Of a stretch of DNA of 64,000 nucleotides, positions 36,101 to 48,100 are shown in pieces. Each line of letters begins with the position of its first letter. Position 1 is the stretch's first letter. This stretch comes from Leptopterna dolabrata. Taxonomy: Eukaryota; Arthropoda; Insecta; Hemiptera; Miridae. Position numbers and translations under genes: made by a program. Location of the stretch: contig OX940986.1 in assembly GCA_954871275.1 (NCBI GenBank), forward strand, positions 7,923,170 through 7,987,169, read 5' to 3'. Under the pieces are notes generated by a model. The model searched no databases. It was not told the DNA's origin and saw only the letters and a program-made list of their open reading frames with translations.

Positions 36101-39100
36101 AGAAGAGGAATAATTCGTAGACACAAAGGTACATGTTTGCATTTGAGATACAGGCAAACTGGGAAAATATCAGGTAGGAGCCCAAAACACAGTTTGCACC
36201 TTTCAAGTTTTAATAAGATGAATAGAGTCCTAAGGCCTTGGGAATTCGATTTTTGCCCACTATGCCATCCAAAATAACTATTTAGGAGTAATTAGGGGTG
36301 CCAAGTTGGATTTAGAAATTTAGAAGAAAAACTGGGCGCTTCGCGCCTCGGCGGGGGGCTGCGCCCCCCTGCACCCCCCCCGGATGTTATTGCTTTGAGC
36401 CTGACTGCTAAAATGTAAAAAACATGGAATCATGTTTTAGCTCCTCGCTCTCACTTTATTATAGAAATGATCACGACGACCATCACTACTTACCAACCAA
36501 GTGACTACCAAACAAGCGTCATTGTTTACTATCTATTTACAACATTCATTTATATAGTTATATTATGAAACTAGGATATAAATACCAAGAACAAATACGA
36601 AATACATTCGTGATAAATCAAGAGCTTTCCAACGAATGGAAAACGATTTTTGTCCGATGAAAATGAAAGAAGTTTCATTTCCCTAGCAACTACTCGGTTG
36701 TAAGTGAAAATCATTGTTAAAATACGCGCTACTTTCATCTCACTTTTTGGTCTCACTTTTCGGCGGGGGATCCATCGCTAAAACATGATTCCATGTTAAA
36801 AATCTTAATTCCAACCCCTGATTCACCGTGTGTTCTCTAGTAGGATCCTAATCCTCACCTTTTGTTGATCTAAATTCCTCAGCATGGGACTGGTGGTGTT
36901 GATAGGACTCGAGTAATCGCCGGCATAGTCGTCGCCGGAGTAGGCCTCACTGTCATCGTACTCATCCTCGTCCTCTTCTTTCTCGTATTCCTCGTCGCCC
37001 TCTTCTTCCCCTTCGCTCGTCCCTTCTTCTTCGTCGTCAACGTCTTCCCCTTCACCCTCTACTTCATCTTCGCTGCCCTCGTCGTCGCTGGAAGGACAAA
37101 TAAATTAGGAATGCTACTCAACACTGGAGAATTAGAGCAAAACAGAAGCTCCGTCACCATTCTTTGTGTGGAAAACACCCATGGCTTCGGATATGAATAA
37201 ATAACAGCCTAGTTAGTTACTGTGACTAAGTTTTTCTCTTCAGTTCAAGGCATCATCAGGTACATACTCAACAGAGGCTAGACTGACACAACGAAACCTT
37301 TTGTCTCTTGGTGCCAGTCTGGTCTCTATCGTGCATGTCCCTGATGATGCACTAAATAAAGGCGCAAAGCTTTGTCACAATAAACTGCATTTGTGTGGAA
37401 TACAGTTGTGTATTTATTCATACCTGATATGTTGATCCTATAAATCAGCTGGTGCCATATAAGAATCCTCCCGCTTGACAGGATCGTAAAAACAGGTATG
37501 TAAAAATCCTCCCAAGCGGCCCGGCCCGAGCGGTCGTGTTGTTGTAAAAATCCTCCGGACATCAATCCTTATCGTTAGGTGAGTCGGTCCCCTAATCTGG
37601 TTTCCTCGAGCAAAGATCAAACTCGTACGATGTTGCGTTTGATCAGAACAGGTGAACATGAGCTAGTATCGTCAATCGAACCACCATGGAACCGTCCCCG
37701 TGTACCACTTGGGTTGAGGGAGGTGGAAGTAAGGGTGGTTGTGTGATTTTTCGCGGTGATTATAAATTCAGTTATCACAAAGAACTGTCAGGTGGCATGA
37801 AACAGTGGAAGTGTACGGCGAAAAATTGTAAAGCGTACCTGAAGACAATGGATCGTGACGTCGTTGACTCCAGTGAAGAGGCTGCTAGGTCTAACGACAC
37901 ATCCATGTCCACAACAAATGCCTGTGAATCATTTCACAGCCATTTCAAGACAAATTTCAACTCACCTCATCCAAACATATACCATTTCACCGACAGTTTA
38001 ATTACCATACAGAGCGAGACATACGTAAAAATAGCATCATGTTCTGAATTCCACGATCTCCGGAACAACCGTACAAAAAAAAAGACAAGTGGGTAACTCG
38101 TACCATTCAGAAATTTGAGAGAGGGGAGCTGACCCTGTATTCCCTTATTAAAATTATGTCCCACAAGTACCAGCACGTGGTTACCGAATAGAATTTTATT
38201 ATATTTATTGACATTTATGTTTTGATTGATTGATATTTATGTTATTTATTGACATTATAGTAAAAGCCAGTGCAGAACCGTAAATTCGTGTGTCCGTCTA
38301 TTTTGAAACCCGGGAGGATTCTTACATTTTTGTGCCGGGTCGAGCGGGAGGATTCTTACAATGCACGAAAATGGTGGGAGGATTTTTACATGTTTTTTTC
38401 CATGCGGGAGGATTTTTACAGTTCCCGAATCAGCTAGTGAGGAGTAGCTGGGTCGCCCGGTGGGTATAGTGGAATGCAGTTGGTAAACATCAGGTTGCAA
38501 AAGAATGGGAAAGCTCTACGGCCAGACCAAATCCACGTTGAGTTAATCAAGTTGATGGTAGAGCAGGATGGCGAGGGTCTCGATCTGTTGACGAGGTTCA
38601 ATCCCTTGCCAAAGAAATCTTAATTCGTCGCATTGTGATGAGTACTGATTCATGTCACGCGTGCTCAAGATATTTCTCTGCATAATACATGCGCGAATAT
38701 ACAGGAAGTGTGAGATGCTGCTGGCTGATTCTCAATTCGGGTTTCAGAATGGAGTAGGAACTCGTGAAGCACTTTTCTCATTGAACGTGATGACGCAGAG
38801 AACGCCTGCTTTACTGATTACCGTAAAGCCTTCGACAGTGCGAAGCACGATAAGATGCAGATATTAAGGGCGACTGGCATTGACAGGGAGGCGGTTGAGT
38901 TGATATCAGCGTTCTATTGAAGGCAGACAGCTGAAGTGCGAGTTGAGCAAGAGGCATTCGAAGCAATGTTAATTGAGAAAGGAGTGAGGCAGGGCTGTAT
39001 TCTTTCGCCCTTGCTCTTTAACCTCTACTCGGAAGCAATCTTTAAAGAAGCCCTCGAGGATCATATGGATAGAGGTATTTGTGTCAACAATACCTCTACA

Positions 39101-42100
39101 TCACAATACATCAGCAATATTTGACACGCTGATAACACTGTAGTACTCGCTAGTAGTCTGCCTGATCTACAGCATCTGATGGATTCGATAGTGCGCCACA
39201 GTTAAGCGTACGGATTGACACTGAACGTCACTAAAACTAAAGTAATGGTGTTCTCGAAGCAGCGGACTGATGTGAATGTGATAGTGAATGGTGAGCGGAT
39301 GGGGCAGGTTCCATCGTACAAGTACCTGGGAGTGCTGGTGGATGAAGGCAATGACCCAAGGAAAGAAATTCGGGCAAGAATTGAGATGGCACAAGGGACC
39401 TTTTTTCAGATGAAGAGTTTTTTCATTCGCTTCACACTGAGTCTAGCCCTGAGAGTGTGGATGGTCAGATGTTAAGTTTTCTCTGTACTGTTATATGGGT
39501 GCGAAAGCTGGACGCTTGACCCAGGTACTGAGAAAAATACTGAGGCCCTCGAGATGTATGTGTACCGCAGCATATTACGCATCCCATGGGATCGAAGGGT
39601 GACAAATCTGGAAGTCCTCAGCAGGAGGGGAAACCCAAAGGAGCTCCTACTCACCGTCAAAGAAAGGAAAACGCGCTATATTGGACACGTGATGAGAGGT
39701 GATCGGTATGAGTTACTGAGGCTCATCCCAGAGGGGAAAATCCTGGGGAAGCTCTCAGTAGGCAGAAGGAAGATTCGAGCCTGAAGGACCTGAGCCGATG
39801 TATGTATGCCGGAGGACGTTTTTAGAGTGGCTTCCGATAAAGAAGAGCTGTCCGTTTGGATCGCCAACCTCCAGGAGGTGACGGCGCGAATTAAGAAGAA
39901 GGGAGTCAGTAAAAACTTACGCTGGACTATGATCTGGAATCAGCCATTTGGTAGATCCCCAATGAAAAGGGAAAACGGTAATGGTCTAACAAGGATGGAC
40001 CACTGCGGTCCGATAGGTAAAGAAAAACGGAGTTATTAAAAAGTTGTCTATTTCCACGAATACATGAGAAAACGGGAAAAATACACTCTTATACCGGTTT
40101 CAGTGATCCATCTTCAGTAACGAACAATAACTTGACAGTTTACAATAGTTACTGTTTGTGACTGACGATGGTTTGCTCACCGAAACCGGTATAACAGTGT
40201 ATTTTTCGCGTTTTTTCGTGTATTAGTGGAAATAGACAACTTTTCAATAACTCCGTTTTTCTTTGAAACGGGTTTCCACGATTTCTTCGCGAGTGATTTA
40301 GTTCGCCCGAGAAGTCCGACCATCAGAACTTTCACGACCCTCATCTTGAGGGCCAGAAGCCAGTTTCAGCCTACTCATACCGAAAAGGTTTCAAAGAGCT
40401 CCGCGTCAAGCAGAAACAGTAATTCATTCGGTAAATCAAAACGGATGTTGCAGTACCTGATGGACAGCGAGAATCCAGGATTTGTACCGCAAGCGTCTTG
40501 TATCATGCGGTGTATTCCATCCAATTCCCTCCCAAATGAATTCTCACCCAATTGCACCACCTTTAGGCTCTTCTTGTTCATCAGTGATTCCGCTATGATG
40601 ACACCAGCGCTACCAGATATTTCATTACTGGTCATATTGAGCATCTGAAACGTACAAATAAATAAAACCCATAACAGACAATTACATCTGTGTCTTAAAG
40701 ACCATCAATATTTATTTACATTTACGTTTATCAATTTATTCGTGGTCTACCTTATGATTTATTTATAACGTACGTCGAATTTATTTCATCATTAAATGTT
40801 ATTTAATAATTGAATCCTTCAACGAGTTATTCCCTATATCGCCAGGCAACTTTAAAGTTCGACCTACAATGAATAATGTGACGTCTTGTAATTATAGGTA
40901 TTAAAACGTCTCAATTTTAGCAACAGTGACAGAGTCAAGGCCTTGTAAAGTTATGGATCCTTCCATGTGTTAAGGAAGTACCAATCAATTTATTTTACAT
41001 ATTAGTATGTAAGGACAAATGTATTTTTCCCTTTTTGTAATATTTTGTTGTTAATAATCCAAAGTACTATGTGTTATAAGTATACTGACCCGAATTTTTG
41101 GATATTACTTAAATAGAGATATCTTATTACCTACACAACAGAACTCCTGCTGACGGTTTATTAAAGCAACGCGGTTCACATATATTTGTCTCTTGTCAGA
41201 CATTGCGCGATTTGACTACAGAAAACAGCCTGCCAATGTGTGGATGCCCCAGTAATGATGGTATCAGTACTTGATAGCATGAGGTATATTGCTGGGCTAG
41301 TAACAGGCCACTAAATTGGCGTTAGCATCGAAAAATTTAGGTAACAAAATTTTAAACAATTATCTGAAAAACGCACTAAAAATTATAAAATAATTCATCA
41401 ACACCTTTTTGTAACTATTTTTTTAAAGCAGGCAATCGCAGCACTAAAAAGCAAAAAGTTAAAAAAAAAGAAATATCAATATTTTATTAACATAACTTAG
41501 GAAATTTTGGCGAATTTGGGGCGCATGTTTGTAGGATTAGTAAGTCGGGTATGTGGATGGGGATTGTAAGTAATATTAACTATTATAATAATAATGAACG
41601 AGGAACTGCAATGAAAACACTTCATTATCATAACCATAGTGTAACCTCTCTTTTTCTCTAGGTTAGTATATTCCTACTCGTAGGTAGGAGTAGTGGAGGT
41701 GACGTCACGTTGCAGTGATGTCACCGGGTTAGCTTACTGAATAATATCATGACATCCCCCTTTTTTTCCTTTAAAGATTCAGTCTTTGTGGCTTAATTAT
41801 GGATCTTCCACTCCTGGTAGTTCTAGGCGCAGGTTGGGAACTCCCGTCCATGGTTGGCTTTGGTGACACCTGTTTCTTTGGTGGACTGATGCAAACCTTT
41901 GGTGGCCTGGAGATGGGCGAAGGGGTTTGTGCAACTTTCTGGGTCGTGAGTTCGATTATGCTACCAGAATCATGTTGGGGAGTAGAAACGGACTTCCAGG
42001 CTCCATCAGCTAGAGATGGAGTGGTCTGGCTTCCTTTGTCCAGTGGTACTTCGCCTTGATGAGACCTTCTGGGACGTAGATACCATGAGTTCCGGCGATA

Positions 42101-45100
42101 CGTAACCCCATCTGGTGTACGAATAATATACGAGTTGGATCCAGGTTGGTACTCCTGTACTACCTCTGCTTGGGTCCAGTTCCTTGGCGATTGTCTCCAC
42201 ATGACTTGTTTCCCCATCTTGAAAACTTGATGTGGTGTCTTCCCTTTGTCAGCATGATATTTCTGCTCCCGCTGCCACTTTTCCAACGCTGATTTAACCT
42301 CAGAGGGATTGATGGTACGAGGGTTCAGTAGAGAAGGTACACAGGGAAGTGAAGTTTTTGTTCTCCTTCCCATCAAACGCTGTGTCGGAGATCCAATATG
42401 TTTTCGCGGGACATTACGGTGGTTGAGGAGTACCAAGTAGATGTCAGATTTTTCTTTGGCACACTTGTTCATAAGTACTTTGGCTTCCTGAACGTATCTC
42501 TCCACAAGGCCGTTGGATCTAGCAAACTTTGGGCTTGATACTTGATGGATAAAATTCCACGACTGGGCAAATTCTTTGAATTGTTGACTTGAATATTGAG
42601 GCCCTCCGTCCGTCTTCAATTTATCTGGTATTCCATGTATTGAAAACCAATACTTCAATTTGTGAATGACCGACAAGCTTGAGGTGTTGGTCAACAATTG
42701 AAAGTCAAAAAACCCTGAGTATGCATCTACAATTATTACGTACTCTTTTGAATCAAAATGGAAAAGATCTGAACCTACGATTTGCCAGGGACGGGTAGGT
42801 ACCTCTTCCAGGTTCAGTTTTTCCATCGGTTTGTCTTTTTGGTATGATTGGCATGTTGTGCAAGCTTGGACGAAATTGGTTATATCATGTACCATGCTTG
42901 GCCAATATATAACTTCTCTTGCAAGTTTCAGGCAGCCTTCTACACCCTTGTGACCTCTATGTAATTCATGGAGCATTACCTCAACCATTTTCGTGGGTAT
43001 GATTATTTGACTTCCCTTCAGTAGGATTCCTTCGTATATAGCTAGCTCTTCTTTGAAGCTGAAGTAGTTTCGGAGTGTTTCCTGTACCAAACTTTTCTTG
43101 TCTGGCCACCCCTCTACGATATACTTCTGTAGCTGTACCAAATTAAAATCCTTAGTGATGGCTTGCTTGAGTTCCTCAAATCTTGCTTTCGAAAATGGTA
43201 TGCTGACATGAACGACTATATTGGGTATCTCGTCCTGTTCAAGCGGGTTTTCGCAGTCCCGACTGAGGATATCCGCAATGTAGAGCTCTTTGCCCTTTTT
43301 GTACACCAATGTTGGGTTATACGGCATAATTTCAAAGAGAATCTTCTGCAGTCTTGCTGGTGCGCTGCTTAATGGTTTCTTCATTATGGCTTCCAGGGGC
43401 TTATGGTCGGATTCAATAACCAGATCCGGGTTCCCCCACACGTAGGGATGGAATTTTTTACACCCATACAGTATGGCGTTGGCTTCTTTTTCGAGTTGAC
43501 TCCAATTGAGTTGTGAAGGCGACAACGCTTTTGAACTGTATGCTACCGGCTGATCGTTTTGAAGTAGCACTGCACCCACAGCTGTAGAGCTGCTATCCAC
43601 TGATAATTTCACCCCTTCTTTTGGATTGTAGTGTCTGAGCACAGGGGTATTTTGAATAGCTTCTATCACCTTCTTAAAAGCCTGAGCTTGTTCTTCATGC
43701 CAGTGCCATTCCACTTCCTGTTTTTTCAATTCCCTGAGCGGTGCTGTCAATTCCGACAAATTCTTAATAAATTTCCCTAGATACGTTACCATGCCCAATA
43801 GGCGTTCCAATTCTTTGACGTTTGTTGGAGGTTTGAGGCGATTTATCGCTTCTATCTTAGCTGGGTCCGCTTCTAACCCTTTCCCGCTAATTATATGTCC
43901 CAAAAATTTGACCTGGGGCACGTTGAACACACATTTTTCTCGGTTCAACCTGATCCCAGCTTCTTTTAACCTGGTCAACACTTTTTCTGTTATTTCCGCC
44001 AGTTTTGTTTCATTTGGGGCATGTATCAATATATCGTCGATTGCGATCTCCACACCTTCAATATTGCCGAGCAGGTGGCACATGAGCGACTGAAATACCT
44101 CAGGAGCTGCGCTCAATCCAAATGGGAGACGGAGGCATGAAAATCGTCCCCATGGAGTGGAGAAAGTAAGGTATTTAGAAGTCCGGGGCGAAACCCTCAT
44201 CTGCCAAAAACCCTTTATAGCATCCAATTTTGTGTATCGAGTGGATCCGTGTATTTTTGTGGCCACTTCTTCAATCGTCTGAAGTGGAAAATGCCTGCGT
44301 TTGATATTCTTGTTCAATGCTGTCAAATCCAGGCATATTCTTGGCTTGTTATCCTTCCATACCACTACCATTGGGGATACAGCAGGTGTGGGTTCGTTCA
44401 TTGGCGTAACTATTTGATTTTGGACCATTTTGTCCAATTCGAGTTTTACTTTGTCTCGAACTGGGTATGGTATCTTGCGTGGTGGAAAAATTTTGAAGTT
44501 AGGCTCATCTATCAAGTCTATGTCATACACAAAATCTTTGACACATCCAATTCCTGCATAGAGCTCACCATTTTCCAACGTTTCTACCCGTTTGATTAAT
44601 CCAAGTTTCTCGCATGAATCTTTGCCCAAAATACATTGGTGACCTGCCTCCACTACTAGGAAACATAGTCTTCTTTCAATACCATGTTTAGTTTTTACCA
44701 ACGCCATAGATTCCCCTACTACTGGCGTGGCATTGTGACAGTATGATATCAGGGACTTGACCTTACACGGACTCAATTTCAATTTGAGTCGTTTCACTTC
44801 CGTTATTGTAAGAATATCCCCCTGGGCTCCTGTATCCAGCTTCATAGGCACCTTATGTCTCCCTGGAAATTCTATTTCTTCAATCCAGTCAACACTATTA
44901 TTGAGAGTTTTTTGTAGGCTACCTATAAATAGATCGTACATTGCATCTGTGTAATCTTGCCTCGTTGATTGTGTACTGTCTTGAGTGCAACACGTATCCA
45001 CTTTCTTTGATTTACAACATTCTGGGAAATGACCCCGGAAATTGCACTTTGAACATCGATTACGATATGCTGGACAGGACCTACGTCCATGGGTGGTATT

Positions 45101-48100
45101 ACATCTCTTACAATGATATTGGTCGTCCGACTGTTTGTTTTTATTGCCTTTTTGTTTTGACTTACTTTGTTTGTCCTGTAACTTGTTTCTGATAGCATTT
45201 ATTTGCGCAGATTCCGCTGTCTTCATTTCCGACAAATGCATACAAGCCAGTTCAGCCGTTTGGCAAATTTGCTTAGCTGTTTCTAATTTCAAGCCCTCTT
45301 TTTCCAACAGAGACTTCCGTACCTCGTCGCTAACAATACCAACGACTATTCTGTCGCATATCAACTCGTCTCTGAGCGTACCAAACTCACATTTATTAGC
45401 TTGGTTTACTACTTGTGTTATGAACTCACCAAAAGGTTGACCGGGCTTTTGAACTATGCGATTAAACAACAATCTCTCATATGTTTTGTTGACCTTCGGC
45501 GTGAAGTAATCCTGGAACAGCTTTTTTATCGCCGTCAAATCTGCCTTCGTTGCGTCGGTTAACTGGAAAGTTTGATAAATGGGCAAAGCTCCGGAACCTA
45601 TCACCGTCATAAACGTAGCGACTTGTTTCTTAGGCTTCTTTTTATCCAAATTAATCGCCTCTGCATACCATTCGAATGATTGAAGCCATGACCCCCATTC
45701 TTTGGCCATGTTGAGTGAATGTTCGTCGACTTGTAACGGACCAGGCGGTCGCAAATTGACCGCAGAATCTGACTCGGACATTTTCCGTCTGCTTTGAACC
45801 GCCCGAATCAAACATTCAATATTTCACAAACTTCCGGTTCACTTAACGTCGGTTTCGGCACCATGTAAGTAATATTAACTATTATAATAATAATGAACGA
45901 GGAACTGCAATGAAAACACTTCATTATCATAACCATAGTGTAACCTCTCTTTTTCTCTAGGTTAGTATATTCCTACTCGTAGGTAGGAGTAGTGGAGGTG
46001 ACGTCACGTTGCAGTGATGTCACCGGGTTAGCTTACTGAATAATATCATGACAGGGATGTTTATTTAAAATTAAAAAAAAAAAAAAAAACATAAAACTAA
46101 GAAGTAAAGAATAACTTGTACGCTGAACAAACGACCATCATATTTATTCAAAGCCAACACAACAAATTTCTGAAGTCGGCGCCAAATTTTAACTAAAAAA
46201 CCTCCACACTCGCCTTTGTAAGTATATTGTATCCTTTCGTTTTCAAACATTTTAGTTGAAATTTCGCTTCAAAAAGTTGATGTATCGGCTTTGAATAAAT
46301 TATGTAAGTACATTTATTCAGCATAAACATTTTTCTTTACTTTTAGCGAATTTTCAAAGAAAATGAAGCTATTGCAATGGCTTCGAAATTTAAATAATAT
46401 AAATTTTTGGAAATTTTCTTCATAGAAATCCGTTTCAGACCATTCTAAAACGATTCCTGAAATTTAACACTTTTTTATATGTATATATATATATATGTGT
46501 CACTCCAGACGATAACTCTCGATAGAATTGAGATAAACAGCTCAAATTTGCACAAAAAATCTATCTTGGCAATCGAAAGGCTAAGTTCGAAGATGGGCGA
46601 AATTGGCCTACTCTAAGGAGGGTTTTGGCGCATTTAAAGTGCGCAAAAATTACCCAAAAATCCCCAAAATGTTATTTTCCAACAAGTGACCCCTCATTTT
46701 AAAGGTTTTTGCACGCTGAACACGATGGTGGAATCGGATTTTAGATATCTTGATCCGTTCTCAAATTAGAGCATTTAAAGTGCGCAAAAATTACCCAAAA
46801 ATCCCCAAAATGTTATTTTCTAACAAGTGACCCCTCATTTTAAAGGTTTTTGCACGCTGAACACGATGGTGAAATCGGATTTTAGATATCTAAATCCGTT
46901 CTTAAATTAGAGCATTTAAAGTGCGCAAAAATTACCCAAAACTAGGATAATCTTTAAACTCTTACACCCCCCCCCCCCCCCCCCACCCCCTTAGAGTGGT
47001 CAGATTGAAAAATGTGAGAAGTATTAATTGAAGACGAGAGTTCGAAGCAAAAAAGGGGGAGGCAAACGATTAGTACAACTCCTTGAATTTCCCATTTGAC
47101 ATATAATTTATTGTTATGATACCTTCATAGATAGACAAGTACCGGCCCACGTATTACTAGAAGGAAGACGAAAGAAAAAATCTATTTCAAATTATTCAAT
47201 TTAGGTACTAACAGTAGGAGGAAGAAGGTTAGGTAGGTATCAATTTATTATCAGTATCATACGAATATTTGATATTCAAAAGTAGGTAGGTACTTAACAT
47301 GATAAAAATAATATCAATGAAGAAGGAAGGATCTACCTACCTAGTAGAGCAAATCTTGAACTGGTTTTAGATACCAGGCCTGAAATCGTAGTCAAGAGGA
47401 AAGGCCATTCAGAAGGAACAAGGAATCTACTCATAACAAACGGTAGAATCAGGATGGACAAAACGTACAAATTAAAATAAATACGAAGAGAATATACATA
47501 GAAAACCAAATTTTAGACCGAAGTTTTCCTTTATTCAAAACCATAGCCATTAATTCGAATATTTCTTTGAAAATTCGCTCATTAAGTCATGCTGCATGAC
47601 TGGTTTTTTATTTAGTTCTGTTTTAGAGGTCCATTAATTAAACTTGACGCTCACGGCCAATTTACCGAAATTAAAGTCTGAATTAGAGCGAATCTATTGG
47701 ATCAAATTCTTAAAACTTCCTGAAGAGAAGATCCAATCACATCTCCGGCGTTGGCAGGACGTTAAACCCTACACCTACTTACTTTACATTGTTGATACTT
47801 TAATATTAGGTACTTTACTTGTTTACTTCACTTTTTCTTCAAATTGAGGACATCAGCTACCTATTCAGTCACCAGCCAGAATTTTTGGAGAATTATGAAT
47901 TGCAGTCGGACCATTTGAAAACGGACGTTCAAAGTGAAACGAGCCAAACACCGTGCAAAACACTCACCTCCAATCGAGGGACAGACTTTTTGAAAGCGGA
48001 TGCCATCAAAATAGCGCCTTCGCTTTTAAGGAGACAATCGCCGACATTGAGAGACGTCAGATGCGGCAGCTTGTTCAGGGCTTTGGCCAAATGGACGGCG

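Larger units (their letters stand above)
41565..46053 (-). mobile_element. Intact Ty3/gypsy-type LTR retrotransposon in RanGAP1 intron 5
   Basis: A 4,489-bp element in the same orientation as RanGAP1. Identical 190-bp LTRs (TG...CA) occupy 41565-41754 and 45864-46053. They are flanked by a 5-bp direct repeat GGGAT (41560-41564 and 46054-46058). The primer-binding site abuts the 5' LTR (45851-45863) and a polypurine tract (41755-41770) abuts the 3' LTR. One uninterrupted gag-pol frame fills the interior. LTR identity means few or no mutations since insertion. The single-frame layout and twin zinc knuckles fit the 'K02A2.6-like' metazoan gypsy group; the exact clade is my inference. No envelope gene is present. 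Confidence 0.96.

Noticed and set aside
41799..45440. Plus-strand ORFs of 65 to 116 codons within the retrotransposon
   Set aside because: Shadows of the intact Gag-Pol frame on the opposite strand; no domain pattern.
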